DNA from: Synchiropus splendidus | Taxonomy: Eukaryota; Chordata; Actinopteri; Syngnathiformes; Callionymidae | Assembly: GCF_027744825.2 (NCBI RefSeq) | Contig: NC_071337.1 | Location: 11,533,031 to 11,597,030 of the forward strand | Length of the DNA: 64,000 bases | Direction of reading: 5' to 3' | In this document: positions 1-14,255 of the stretch, in pieces | How the letters are laid out: the number at the start of each line of letters is the position of its first letter | How positions within the stretch are numbered: the stretch's first letter is position 1 | Notes under the pieces: generated by a model | What the model saw: only the letters and a program-made list of their open reading frames with translations | The model's database searches: none | Told to the model about the DNA's origin: nothing | Translations under genes and position numbers: made by a program

Positions 1-2153
1 TTAGAAGTAATGCCCCTCATCCGTCCAGATGGCTCCAGGAATTATCTGCTTTACGTGGGGATAATGAAATCTCACTCACTCTCCAACTGCTCTCCATTGA
101 GTTATAGTGATAGGCATCCTTCCCCCGTGCAGCATGGGGTGTCAGGCCGACCAGTGTTCCCTCGCTCATTGAGCACATCCATCACAAAGCAAGCAGGCAA
201 TAAAAGCAAGCAAATGCCCAACAATCACAGCTGCGCGAGAAGCGGGAATGATGCATTGCGAGGAGGTTCCTGTCGTACTGTAAAACGAGAGTCTCCTCCC
301 AAACCACTCCATTTCACAGACAAACTGCCCATCAGTCTTTTGTTCCCGCAGCAGATCAGTGTACCGCACGCTGACAACCGCCTGTAATTGCATACTCTGT
401 CTTGTGTAACGCATTGAATTAGCAGAATATTGCTGCTGACATTTAGGCCTCAGCTGGCCTTTAACTTTGAATTTCAAACAATGTGAGGATTTTAATGAAA
501 GATGATTGTCAGTGGGGAGTCAGCCCCGATCTCTTCACGCAGCTCGGTGTGGAGTGAATGTGACATGGAGAGCGCAACAGAGCGAGTCGTGATGTGAACG
601 TGGTGAATCAAAAGGGGACGAGAATTTCAATGGTCTTCTTTCTCACTGGCGTTCGAACCAAACAAACACGACTATTATGTTCAACTTTTAATAGAAATTG
701 TGAATTTAATATAGCCATAAAAAGATCATGGATGTACTGTTGTAGTTTTTTGTTGTTGTTTCTAATCATTATTGGGGCATGTTTAGTTCCCGCAGTCACA
801 AAGTATGAAGTTCGTACCACGACAAGTTGTAACAAGTAGTGCGTCACACAATTACACACCCACGTCTGGAGGCAGCTTCATGACGTGTTAAATCAATAAC
901 ACTTACATGCAAAGTCGTGATAAATCAGACACAGTAACTTACATCATCTCCTCCCCAGACACTTTACATTGTGCACAACTGCTCAAAATTTCATATCATT
1001 GCAGCAAACAGCTGAATGATTCTCAGCAAGAGAACAAGGTGAGTGAGTGAGACGTCAAAGTGTCTCTGTCCATGGTGCTGAAGACAATCTGCAGCTCTGA
1101 ATTTGGTGTTTAGTTTACAATTATTGTATTGTATTTTCATTGTATTTTCCAAAATTTCTGCATCCTGAAAGCCATTACTATCATACATTACATACTATTT
1201 AATCCAAAGCAGTTTACAACTGGTTGGGATCTCCTTTAAGGCAGGAGTTCGAACCCATGTCGTCCTTCAATGTTCATTCATCCAAATCTATTGGACAAAA
1301 CATCAGTGTCCACAGTTGGGTTGGTCAGACACTTGGTCCCTCACTTGTGCGTGATTTTATTATTACTATTATCATGCAGAAATCTTGAGGAACGTGAGAG
1401 CAAATTTAGATCAGAGATTCTCCAGTAATTTGAAAAAGAAGGCTGCTGAGTGTTGCTCTTTGCTGAACTCAGCTGAAGCCTAAAAACTATAACAAAAGTC
1501 TTTATATAAATAGAATAAAATGTGTATTTTTATCCAATCTGCTATACACATACAGTACGAGGACCATGTTTATCAGAACAACGAATTCAATTGAAATAAA
1601 TAAACCAGTTAGTCATGGGCTCATTTTTCATCCTCGTTGAATAGTGGGAGGCTACAGGTAGAGCCAAACATACAACCAGTCTGTGCTGGTCTAAATCACG
1701 AGTCTCTTTGTATGATGAGCCTGTCAGTTTGAAAGTGCAATTTCAATTATACTGCTTTAATAACTTCCCCCATTAAAGTTATTTTCAGCTCCTTGAAAGC
1801 GTTGGGGCATCATTTATAACAAACAATAGACAGACTAATGTACCACAGTGTATAGATAAGTGATGCACAATTGTGTGAAGTACAAGAGCAGTATGGAAAA
1901 CACACATCTATTCCTGAGTTTCAATTTCATTTAGTTCAGTAAAGTTCCATGCGGCGCAACAGACTTCTAAATTGCACTTGAGGAGCAATTAAAGCACCTG
2001 AAAGACGGCGCCTCAAAATGTTCTTAGTTTTATTTCTCAGCAAGTATTTCTTTTTTAAGCAAAATGACAGAGTGAGATGGAGTGTATAAAGCTGTTGAAA
2101 TGGAAATGCAGTCACATTGTTCTCGATTTCCGACTGGAGTGACAACTTCTTGA

Positions 2154-2254
<101 letters not shown>

Positions 2255-5244
2255 TGTATTTATATAGCTACACTTGCAGGGACTAATCCTTGGATACACA
2301 CCTCCTCGAGGTCACAGGTCCAAGCCTCAATTTGAGGGTTAAAAGTTCAAAATAACTGGGTCATTACAATAGGGTTTGGTTCAGAGTCCTGGTTAAGGTT
2401 GACTATTTGTTTCGGATGGTTTAAATTTGTCCAGAATAAACGGTGGACCCATGCAGTATTTTAATAAGAAAGATACACAGCATGGTTCAAGTATTCGAAC
2501 AAGTTAAAAGAGGCTAGCTTTGACTCACACAAACATAAATATTGAAGCACACTACCGGAACAAACTTGCTGTGATGGGTGATGCATCCAGTGACTTTAGT
2601 GCACATTGGACGGTCTCCTGCTTTTGCACGAACAGATGTATGCACTGGCACTTGGGAAGTGTGACAAGAGTCTGCGTGTGTGTGTGTGTGTAGGTTACAT
2701 CTGTGATACTGTAGTTGGTTGTTATCGCTCTTGGCACACAATGGGCGCACCAACTGCTTCCCGCTAACAGGCCCCAGCAATCTGTGGACAGGGGAAGCGG
2801 CTGTGAGCAGGTGGCAAATGGAACAAAGGTCTGATGTGTATCGCAGGACGTTGCAGTTCACTACAAGAATACATGCTGAGGTCTAATACCAGCTACAAAT
2901 CAAAGCAACTGGGCTCCAACTATTTATTTGACTCTGTTACACAGCAATTCACACACACACAAAAATTAGATCAGAGACAGCAGAGTCCTCTCTCTATCAA
3001 CACGCTGGCAGACACGCACACACAAGCAGCCAAGCAACACCATTTCAGTCAACTGAGGAAGCCTAGCTTTGAGCTTCACCTGTAGTTGGACTTGGAGAAT
3101 GACATGGGATTTGTGATGTGTCATATTCCACAAATGTTAAAATCCTGTTGGTCTCGACAGAAATTTTTGGTACATTAATTTATTATAGAAGAATTAATAT
3201 GACCACAACGGCCATAGTTTGTTGTATTGATGTGATGCTTTTAGACAAAAATAAATAAAATGCATATAATTGAAATCCTTGTGACAGTTTCTTTTACAGC
3301 GAGTGAAAATGCTATTCGTCCTGTCTTGGCTGATGACTTATCCTGATTTCAAATCATGGGCTGCTATATTTAGACGTCAACACAATGAGTCCTCTGAGAA
3401 GCTTACAGCTGGTGCAGATGTAAATCCCCTCAAAACTACTGAACAAACACTGAATATTTAGCAGTAATACAACCGGCTTTCTAAATGTATTGTTACACAT
3501 GTTTTCATACTTATATTTGTGTTTTAAATCTGAAATCCACAATTGTAAATTACAAAATTGTTTATATATACTGCAATGTGATATTTTCAATAATACTGGA
3601 TCAAGACAGTAGTAATGACTAACAAATAAATACAAAAATACTGTATAAACTTCTCTTGAATAGTAAGTAGTGAGGATTTGGGGAGTACATTTCACAAACT
3701 TAGAAATGCAGTGAAAAGTTGGTTTGGAGAATAATGTGTTCGCAACCAAACAAGAGAGATTTACAGCTCGGATCACTCTTTTGCGGCACCTGCCAAACTC
3801 CGAACATCACAGCTGTGGCCATGACAACATTTGTGCTCACTGGGGATGAGGGTTAAGTGCCATTAACCCTGGGGAAAAGGAGGCGCACATGCTACAATCA
3901 AACACTTTGCATGCTACCGGAGTCGGCTACATGCAGAGGCACACACATATGGAACCATCCAACCATGGTCTCCAACTCTGTGAACATCTGGTGATGATTT
4001 TAATTATAGTGCGAACATTAGCTAAGTGAGAGTTTAAACTGACAGAAGTAAGATCATGCTACGACTGGCGTCAAAATAGAATAATTTTCAGGTCATGAAA
4101 CCTGCAGGCTGTTTGTGCCATTGCTTGAACACATGCACAATGAAGACATTGACGACTTTACCAACTACTGCAGCTTTACCAACTACTCTCTCTGTGATTA
4201 TGATATCTATTCTATGTATTTCTATCCATCAAAGCTTAAAAAACACTGACTCCGGAACTGGAATTTCAACTGTGAAGTTGACCATATACGTGAAGCTTGC
4301 ATCACTACATAACATCATAAAACACACTCATGACTCAAGCCAGGCACTTGCAACTTTAGCCCTTGAAAATGGGGGGATGCTTTTAAACACGACACCTCGA
4401 GGACACCTTAGTTTTCATCTACTGTTTTCAACGGTAACTTTGCTGAATGTCATTTAACAGTAGCTGCTCTGACTTAACACTTCCAAACAACCTCAACGCT
4501 ATGTTGTTTGGTTATCAAACTAGCAAGTCAAGAGCTTTTCATTGGTCAGAATTCTGTGACTGAATTCTGTGCTGTTGACTAGAGCCTGATAGACAGAGGA
4601 AGACCAAGTGATCCAAAAGTACACACTGAGGGCTTTCACAATAACAGAACTTTTCGACTGGGTTAGGCGTTCAGACAAAAAAAAAAAAAAGCTCAGGAGC
4701 TCAATATTTCGTTCACGGCTGGTACCCACTAAAGCTGGTTTGAGCATGTGTATAGTGACATTGTGAGGGAGGTGTTTTCCAAGGTCACATCAGCAAAACA
4801 TTTCAGCCAAAATTCACACACTTGTTCCACATCAGACGCCTTCAACCGCCTTCTATGTCTCCTCATCAAAATATAGTTTCAGTGGGACTCGTCATTTTGC
4901 CTGTTTTATTTACTTCCACCTGAGAGACACTTTATAGTGCCATCTCATTTTAACCCCCCCACTTAAACTTGTATGAACCCCAGTTGCTTTTGATAGAAAG
5001 CACCAAGGTTCTGAGAATCTAGAATGGCAGCAGTTCCACCCGTATGAAAGGCCTCTGATAATGAGGAGAACAGAGAGACGGAGCACCATGTGTGGGATCA
5101 GTTTGCAGCATTGTTGCTGTATAATGTGTTTCAAGGTGGTGCAACAGTTTCACTCCTCAACAGCTGGAGTTCTTCAGGTGCTCTGAAAAAACCCTGGCTC
5201 AAAGCCTCATGCTTTGACATACATACTTCTATGGACAATTTCAA

Positions 5245-5370
5245 GTCATTAAGCAATGCTTTTGGACTGTGAGAGGAAACTAGAGGGCTGCGGGGAAACC
5301 CACTGAAGCACGAGGAGAACATACACACTGAGAGCACACGGTATCCTTCTCAAGCCAGCTTTGCCTCAAG
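5245..5370 (-). repeat. Fragment of a dispersed teleost repeat
   Basis: The text TTTTGGACTGTGAGAGGAAA, then AAACCCACTGAAGCACGAGG and AGAACATACACACTGAGAGC, matches the motif order I know from a very common fish repeat (a TTTGGACTGTGGGAGGAAACC-type block followed by a GAGAACATGC block). The copy is diverged. Two further fragments of the same family occur at 25715 and 60465. I recognise the family by its consensus phrases and do not know its exact class. Confidence 0.55.
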
Positions 5371-8059
5371 CTGGAATCAAAACAGCAGTACTTCTTGCCA
5401 ACAAAGTTATGAGCTAAATCTATGAGTATCATGGGTCTGTGATATTCTACTGCATGTTGAAAAAAACTACTCCACTTTTCTTCAGACTGAGTCAATACCT
5501 GGACAAGGCAGTACAATATTGACAGCTGTCATGGTTGTCGATTTCAATGGGCAGTTCAATGGCGACATAATGTTGGAGGCCACTATTTGTGATTTATTTT
5601 GTTTAACCGATCTAGTGGCCTGTCGTTGTGTAAAGACGCAACGGCTGTAATGTTGCGTCATATGTTCATTCCGCCTCTGCACTGCGACTGGCTGCCTTTT
5701 TTGTTAAGGAATCACGTGAGTCTAAATGTAATTACAGGACTAACAAGGACAAGAGCTCGGCTCGTCGCTGCTCTGCCTCCCTCCCTTGAGAGGTGGCGAC
5801 ATGCACGTTGTGTTTGTCCAATCTCTAATGACGACGACACACCCTTTCCACACTAATCCCGTCCACTGGCAGAGGAGCAGCTTCCATCAGATCCCTGATG
5901 TGAGGGGGGACGGAGCCCGAGCCCGACAGAGGCAATATTGAAGACCTCTCTGAAAATGTGCTTTGTTTCCAAGGTGAGAGGTCAACGACACAGAGGAGCC
6001 GCAATATGGAACAGTTCAATCCAACCACACAGGAACAACCTCTCGCCCTATACAAGTGTCTCACATGAGGCTTCTCATTGATGGAAGCTCTCCAGAGAGG
6101 CTGCAGCATGGCTCGTCTCTGGGGGTGAAAAGACATATTCACACTCGATCTGATGCACAGGATAAAAATGACAGCAGCACACTGACTTGTCAATAAAGCC
6201 TGGAAACCATTCAAGGATCAAATCTAAATGAATAATGCACAATGAGTCGTGAAGAGCGAGGAGTCGTTTTCATAGTTTGATACAAGATACACTGCCAGAA
6301 AACTCTAGTCTCAAGATCAGAGACTGACTAATAAACCAGCAGCAGTGGCCAGACGTTTTGCTACCAACACTAGAGAACACACAAAAAAATAATTGCTTCC
6401 ATCCTTCATCTTCCTCTGTGTTATTCTCCAAATAGACCCTCGTGCCGCCCCCTCATGAGCACCCACCCTCCCTTCAATCTCCTTGTTGATTTCCTGGTCA
6501 GCATCCCTCCCCCGCGCCTCACATGCTGCAAATGTTAATGATACTTTCCTTCCTGCTGCAAAAATACATTTACCATCTGTATAAGCAGCAAGGAAGCAAA
6601 ATGATTATGAAGTCGGGGGAAAAATGAAACAAAAGTTTTGGCTGTCTTTCCTTCTTATTTTTACTTTTATTTTGTCTGTTTAATGCTGGATAAGAAAGGA
6701 CGAAAGAAAAAAAGAAGAAAAAAAGTATTTAGATTGAATGTAGGTTTTTGAAGAAAAATGAAAGATTATTTATCACTAGGACTATAACAATGATTATGTT
6801 TGCTTAAAAATGTGTCAAAATCTGATGTCTTACGAAACTATACACTTTATTGTATTGTAGACATATAGACTTGTTTCTCTCTGAACTTTCGAGAAAGGTT
6901 TTATATTTATAATGACACGATTTCATATAATTCATTAAAGAATCTGATGTAATTTTTCCACATTTTAGACGTAGATTTGAAATATATTATGTGGATTTTT
7001 TTTTTATATAATATTTTTAAATATTTTATATTATTCATATTAAACGTTTTTTGTTCTTAAAAATATACTTTTCTCTTGCATTTGATCCTACCCAGATTTT
7101 AATATTCATCTCATAATAAGAATCCTCATCATCATATATCAGTGCATGAAATACAGTGAAATTAAAAAAAAAAAAACATTCATTTTTCAGTTCTGTTTTC
7201 CACAAGCAACTTGTTTGAACAAGAAACACATGCACAAATGATTAACCAACATCAATGCTGAATCTACTTTGCCTCTTGCTGAAATGGACAAATTCCACGC
7301 ACTGTTTTATAGTCAAACAAAAGGATTTGCCCGCGGTGTCTTCAATTGAAATTCACCCAACGACTCTGCCGAGCGATTAGCCCTTGACTTGGTCAGCACA
7401 CGAGCGCCTGGGGGGCCGACTTCAAAGGGGATGCTTGAATGAAAAAAATAAATAAAGACTCCAGCACACTGGCGAAGCGATAAAAAGATTCCAGAAAATC
7501 TTTCTGAATCGACGGGAATTCATCTGTTCAAAAAAGTCAGAATAGAGAGGAGCAAAATTGAATGCTAGCTGACAAGTGACTTCACAATCAGGCAATGCTA
7601 ACTAATATTACATTTATAATATTTAGAAAAAATTCTTTTGAAATGTTTTTTTATCAACCTCTTATTGCCACCGGTTCTTTTGGTCTGTCCTAGCTCCCCT
7701 CTCCTAACCACTACATCACAGATGACCCAGATTCTCTCCCAACAAAAAGTCAGTTGGATTTGAGATGACCTCCTTTTTCTTAACTGAAACATGATTTTTT
7801 TTTATTTGTTTGCTATTACATGAACAGAACAGAGTGGGTTTTGATACAGCTGGAATAAATCTAAAAAAATATTATATGAATTTATGTCAATATTTATTCA
7901 ATAAATATTTATTTAAACATTAAAAGATGTCATGTCAAAACGCCCTGCTGCAATAAAACTATGTTCATTTTTACTTGCCTTGACTGTACAGGGTTCTCTT
8001 ACAGACCACCCACCAAACTCCAGAACAAACTGCAAGATTTCAAGAACTTGCTGACCCAT

Positions 8060-8320
8060 ACCGGCACCCGAATCAACCCTGCCCTTCTCGGTGTCGAATC
8101 AATGCCGCATCCAATTTAAAAGCCTCCTTCTCACTTACAAACCCTGCAACTCATCAGCCCACTTCTACCCGCTGATATCTGCTCCCCCTCCCAGACGCAA
8201 ACCACAGCGGAGCAAGAACAGCCAGACTCTCATTGAGGACGTACGCTGGAATATCCGGTTGGCAGTTACTCGGTACGGACTGGTGAAATCCAATCACCAA
8301 TGAATCCACGCATGCTGTGA
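8060..8320 (+). pseudogene. LINE reverse-transcriptase C-terminal relic (weak)
   Basis: A short open stretch reads CRIQFKSLLLTYKPCNSSAH, similar to the [R]IQFK-LLLTYKAL-G-AP phrase that follows the palm and thumb regions in several fish LINE polymerases. No other part of the polymerase is visible and the flanks are degenerate. It may be the eroded 3' coding end of a non-LTR retrotransposon. It could also be a chance match. Confidence 0.35.
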
Positions 8321-8439
8321 CCTTCCTAGCCAAACCTTCCTGGACATTCGTAACCAGCCTTGCGCCAGATTCTAATCCTGTAAATTAAAACGCCTCATAA
8401 AAAAAGTCACTGGCAAAAAGAGCATGTTTCACGCACAAT

Positions 8440-8990
8440 TATTTTGCATTTGGGGAGCCATCTGACATCCTTGTCACAGCCCAGTGATCAGCGGGAATGT
8501 AGACCAGACCCGCCTCCTGTTTGTTCGCGTCGGAAACACACATCTGAGATTTGAGCGTGAGGGGCTAATTAAATGTCCAACTCCGCGCAGATGGGTCGGT
8601 AGCGTGCAATTCATCATGTGCCCGACTTCAGCGTGAAATATAGCACTGATCCCAGAGAGGCAGGTGAATATTAAATATAATTCGGCATTTGCAAAGAAGT
8701 GAAGCTGACATTTCGGCCCTGTGAAGTCCAGCCTACTTATTGTGAGTTAGCCTCGCGTGTTTAGTTCCCCTCCATAGCACATTTGCCTGTGGCGCGACAT
8801 GTCCGATAAGAATGCATTTACTTTGTCTATTACCTCGAACATAAAGCGCCATCCCGTGTTATCTGTAATGACTTCCCAAAGATGTATTTCATTCCAGGAT
8901 GAATAATAGAGCGAAAACCATATCAAACGGAGCAGATAACAGCTGTTGTTATATACGACCAGGCTATGTTCAAGCGGTGCCTATGTAAGC
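8440..8990. promoter_or_regulatory. Candidate conserved non-coding element within gabbr2 intron 1
   Basis: This 550-bp block is balanced in base composition, free of simple repeats and of recognisable transposon sequence, and rich in short AT-core words (TAATTA at 8569, several ATTAAAT and GATAA words), unlike the AT-rich low-complexity DNA around it. It has no supported ORF. The texture resembles conserved developmental enhancers, but that is an impression; only cross-species alignment can decide. Confidence 0.25.
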
Positions 8991-9084
8991 AGGAAATGAG
9001 TGGGTTTTTAAAAGATAATGGATTTGAAAAATAATGAATAATAAAGAGGAAGTGCATTTTATAAGATATCGCAGCCAATGTTTA

Positions 9085-9266
9085 GTGGCGTGCTGGTGAG
9101 GCTTCATGAAACAGTCTCCTCATTCACGGCATTCAGCGGGTGGCGCTCTTGGATTAAAAATGATCCTAGGTTTCATCAAGGTAGTTGAGCTTTTAGAGCA
9201 GAGAGCGCCATCTAGTGGGCTCTGAAAATGGGGACACTGTTTCATGAAGCCTCTGGAGCCCATCAC
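9085..9266. mobile_element. MITE-like short inverted-repeat element, copy 1
   Basis: The left end contains GTGAGGCTTCATGAAACAGT and the right end contains its near reverse complement (ACTGTTTCATGAAGCCTC), followed by GCCCATCAC, which pairs with the GTGATGGGC seen at the left end of copy 3. The element is about 180 bp with no coding capacity, as expected for a non-autonomous DNA transposon; a hAT-type origin is possible but not shown. The body has two CTCF-like motifs: 9134-9147 (+) and 9204-9218, reading CCACTAGATGGCGCT on the minus strand. Confidence 0.65.
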
Positions 9267-11017
9267 AACCAACATTATGATATTTATTTTATTTTAGTTA
9301 TTAGTTAATTATTTTATTTATATTTTTTGAAGAGCTGCATTATTTTTATCTTTATATATATAAATATTTATCCTTCCTCGGAAAAGGGAATTGAATGTAT
9401 TGTTTAAATAAAAGGTAAAATAATTCTGTGTTGTACATTTACATTACAGCCGTTTTACATTTTGAATCGATTCCAGATTTTAAATGCTCCTAGAAAGGGT
9501 GATTCAAATACGCCCAACTACCGTCATGATAGTTTAATGTCGGAAAATGATGCGTTTATCTGTCCCTTTATATTTATTCCAAAAAATTACTTTACACAAA
9601 CACATTTTTTAATAGCTCACCAATCAAAAGATGAGCATGGTTAGCGAAGCAAATCGCTTAATAGTCAAGTTCAAACAGATGCAACTTTATATGAGCGCTA
9701 AAAAAACTCCATGATATCAGCAGCATCACTGTCCACAGTGGGGATTCAGTTTAGGCTTTGCTCAGCTTCTGTCCATTTTCTGTTGCTTAAAATAATGCAG
9801 TTGTGCTGGCAAAATAATTGTTTTCTTCTGCACCCTGGATGATTTTCTGCAAATCTAATGTCATATCTCATCCTGTCCTTGGTCAAAACCATTTGTGATA
9901 ATTGTTTAGAACTGAGAGACTCAAGCTTATGGACGCGGGCATCAGTCTGCTTTGTCCAGGCTCTCAGAACCACAGGCTGTGAAGACATTCATTCTGCCAC
10001 ACAGCCACGTTGTTGTGACTGTATTTAATTGGGTCTGAGCAAAAGTTCAAATCCAATTGTCCTGACCTCCGGCAGTGCTGCAGGGCGTCCACTGGAAACA
10101 GACGTAGGGGAGTCGTTTCTGGACACAGAAGACAAGCCGCTCTTTGTTTACAGATGTGCTCGAGCTCTGTCGGCCGTTAAGAGGTCAGAAATGAGCACTT
10201 GGAGAGCGAAACTGGTTCAGAACGGTCAAGAGATCGTTCCTTTCCACCTCGTGTTGATCCTTTCAGCTCAAAATAGTGCTGAAACGTCCTGATGGAATTT
10301 GCGATTCCTGTGTTCTCTATGAAGAAGAGTGGAATAATGATGGAGGCGCTAAAGTAAATAGTGGTGCTGACATCATGGCTTACAATCAGGCAAAGGATGG
10401 ATTGTAACATTAGTTGGCGCATGATCAAATAAAATGCAACGCTTAACATCTAAAAATCAAATCCTACTTTTGATAGTCTCCAGATATATCTGATGTTTTG
10501 TTCCTCTGCACTTTGCTTCTTCTTCAATCCGGTGCACTGGTGATCTGTCTTCGCATGTCAATGTCTTTATCTGACTTGGAGCTCAGGTCCTGACATGGCG
10601 CCGCCCCCCGCCTCTCACACAGTCATAACTGTGACCCCAGAACAACGTCCATCTGGGACTGGATGGACAGAATCGAGCGAAGGAATCACAGTAGAAGAAA
10701 AGTTGGGCCACTGCTCTTGTTCAGATTTATCTGAGTCAAATTAAAAGTAGTTTTTAATTGAACCTCCTGGAAGAAGGACGGAAACTACACGTGATATCAC
10801 CCCCCTCTTTTGAGACTCCCGCTAATGCACACGCCCAACTGCTATAATTGCTTTTTGGTTCCAAAGGCCATTAAAGTATCCAGCCACTGAGAAACAACCC
10901 AAATGGCATCACATTATGCTCCAATACGAATTAAGAGCCTGGCCATTTCCTCTTCCTGCGCAGACGATGATATAATCCTATTTCGGGATCTCCATCTCCT
11001 ACACTTTGGCTGGCACT

Positions 11018-11020
<3 letters not shown>

Positions 11021-11048
<28 letters not shown>
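11021..11048. repeat. (CT)n microsatellite
   Basis: About 14 CT dinucleotides in a row. The Ser-Leu and Arg-Glu runs read through it are artefacts of the repeat. Confidence 0.95.
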
Positions 11049-11049
<1 letters not shown>

Positions 11050-13968
11050 TTCTCCCATGAGATGCTGTTCATTCTCAGAGAACGGCTGCTCAACATTGAT
11101 CCCCACTATCTGTGTCGGGTCAGTGCGTACAGCCACACTCAGCACTTTCGGAATGCGGAGAGGGTTCCGGGGATGTGACAGGCTGCTTTTCCCCGCGATC
11201 CCTGCATATTCCATCCCGGGAGCGGTGACAGCCAATCTCTTCTGACCTCGTCGGTCCACAGCCGCGGTGCAGAAAAGATGTCAGATATTCAGATCGAGTG
11301 TAGCGTACAATTGGAGAAGGTGACACACAAGATTGTCCACTGCTGCCGGTTCATGCTGTCGTTGTCGGATGGTATTGAACAAAAGCTTTGAATCAGTCAC
11401 ATGTGTAAAAGGTCATCCAAGGAGGTGAATTAAACAAAGTGGTATATAAAAGAATTCGTTGCTTTGTTATAGCACGCTAACACGAAAGGTTTATCACAAA
11501 TAGAATCTGTTTTACTCATATACCCCATGTTGTTGCTCCCATTTGGTTACTATCAAGGCCTGCCCAGGAACACCTCCACAGCAAGGGAACAAGGGGACTA
11601 TTTTTGAAAAGGGACCAGCTCATCTGTGTCTGGCCTCCTCACATTGAAGGAGAACCAGAAACTCAATCCTCTTCCAGTTACTCACGCAAAACGCCTTCAC
11701 AAACCTCCATCCGCAGACAGAGTCACACGTGTATTTTTTTAAAGATGGAGGAAACTGGAGTGCCAGGAGGAACCCCACAATATACAAACTCATCGCTGAA
11801 AGGTTCCCCCCCACCACCAAGATGCCCCAAAGCTGTATTAACATCCAAATCTTATAATAATCTCCAGTTTCCTTCAGACTCAAAAAACACAACGCACGCA
11901 CAACTGAGTGACTTGACTTGGGAAAGCGAGCTACTGAAGTGGCAGACGTTCCCGCCCATAAACACACCAACTGCTTGGTAAAATCAAACTTTTGAAAATA
12001 CAAAAAAATACAAATACAATACAAATCCTGACTGCAAATGATGTATAAACTGCACACAATCTGAAAAGGTTTTTGAAGTAATGGGATGTAAAACAGGATA
12101 AAAGGAAACTGGTGCGTACGGTGTGAAGCCGTCGTTGGGTGCTAACAGTAAATGTCGTGTACATCACCACGAACCATCAACGTGGCTTGTTTTTCTTCCA
12201 GCATGTGAGCACACTGATGTTCACGAAGAAGGGCAGGAATCAGTGAGATCGAGAACAACCGTAGCTGCCAACGTACACTCTAGAGGTTCATGGTTTTATG
12301 GACACTCTACTATAAATAACCATCTGCATGCTGCGACCATTGCCCTCAGTTCTGCAGACTGTGTTTGCGGTTCCATTGATTTGCCTTTTCAAAACTAAAG
12401 GCTGCCTCGTCTTTGACTGCCAGAATAGAGGGAACATGATAGCGAGGGAGTGCGTGCCCTTAGAGCGCATTAATTAAATTTCAGATTTCTTCCCAGAAGT
12501 GAGTGTGTGAGAGCACAGTAATCACAGTAGAGCCGATTCAGAGACCTGCTATCAAACTAGCCGGATACGATCCAGCACCCCGCCTGGAAATATAGCAGGT
12601 TTAGCTCAGGGGCCAGGGGGGTAAGTGGTATTGATGTTTTCAATCGATTATTTAAAACACTGCGTTCAGGCATATTGGGGATTATGGATCGTCAGAGTGA
12701 CTTTAACATGTTTCTGACATATAGTTTTGCACTGAAATGTAGGGTTTAGAGTCATAACAGTTGGACAAGGCTTTAAAGTTTTCATATATGTGTGTGTCAT
12801 TGCTTGTGTTTATCTTAGTCAGGAGTGTAAAACTCGCTCACACTCAGTCTAAGTCACAGGCAGAACAGAGGTCATGCTTAATGCGCAGGCAGGAAATATG
12901 AGGCATCAATTTTTCTCCTGTTGGGACAATTGGGGCCAGAATATGACCTGGTGGAAAACAAACTTAAACACCGTGATGGATCAGAAAATCCAACGTAATA
13001 GCTGAATTGAGGGCCATAAATAATGATGTGGCCAGCTGAATGCTGCCTTATGTTAATGGTAATTTCCCCTAAAATATACCTCTAGAAATGACTGATGACA
13101 GTTGAGTGAAATCTTTTCCTGCTGTCAGTCACTGCGTAAGACTGTGAACAGGCTTAGCGGAAAAGTCTCTAAAGTTTCCAAAGTCTTCCCTCCATTATTT
13201 CCCAGCGCCTCCTTTCCTCTCTGAAGCTCCGATCCTCTAAGCCTGCCGAGTTACAGTATCAGGTCTCGGTTACACTAAAACCCACACTCTCACATCTCGA
13301 GCTGTGGAGGACCCGCGCCGGCACTAAGCCTCCCCGATGATATAATCCATCCTGCTTCTCTTCTACCTGCACTCTTCTGGTTTTTAAGTTGAGAGGAATT
13401 GTCATGTGTAACCTGCCGGAGAACCCGGACCCTGATCACATCACGCCATCAGCTCCTTTCATCGCATCTGCTCTCCGTCGCTGCAAATGTGTCTCATTCC
13501 AGCGCCACGGCATCGTCGGCACCAGCACACAGCTCAGCACCACAAGGGGATGGACCGGGCCTGCTCAGTCAACCCATGGCTTCACCAACAGGGGATAAAG
13601 GGATAAAGAGCCTCTGCTCAGGGACTGATTACTTACATCTGCCAGGCTAAATCCCAGTGCCCGCACACACACACGTACAATAACTACTCGAGTACACTTG
13701 GCCTGCTGCTCACTCTAATAAATGCAGTGATGCGTGTATTGTTTTCAGACCAAAGCCTTTGGTTTGGGAAAGTCTTGTGGGTGTGTGGCACATGTGGGTA
13801 TTTGCACATGCATTATTATACCAACATATACCACATGAAATGTTGCAGTTGATGATGCATCCAGTACTTTTTCCCTAATCATGTTTGCGGCGCTCAGACA
13901 AGTTCAGCCTGTTCAAGGGCCATGTGAGAAATGTGGTCCCCAGCTTAACCACACAACCCACTGAGTTT

Positions 13969-14255
13969 ATCAGAATCAGAAAACTTTATCAATCCCAAGG
14001 GAAATTGTGTTCGTAACAAGCTCTGCACACAACATTTCACAGTATATTAAAAAGAAATAATATTATCAAGTGCAAAAAAAGCGATACAAAAGATCTTAGA
14101 GAACAATGTTCCAGAAAATGCAGATTCAAGGACAGAAACAGTGAACAGAAAAATGTGCCAAAGAATCCTTCATTGTAATTTTTTCAGGGATGAATTGTAT
14201 GTTTTTATTGCCACTGGAAGAAAGGACCTCCTGTATGAAGTAACTCTTAGTCTGT
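13969..14255 (-). mobile_element. LINE 3' end (L2/Rex-like), copy A, minus orientation
   Basis: The left edge reads ATCAGAATCAGAAAACTTTA, then TCAATCCCAAGGGAAATTGT. In reverse complement this is the typical fish LINE tail, AATTTCCCTTGGGATT..AAAGT followed by TTCTGATTCTGAT. Further in, GGAAGAAAGGACCTCCTGTA also belongs to that 3' UTR. The copy is 5'-truncated and contains no coding sequence. A second copy in the same orientation starts at 14722 and shares about 100 bp with it. Confidence 0.6.
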
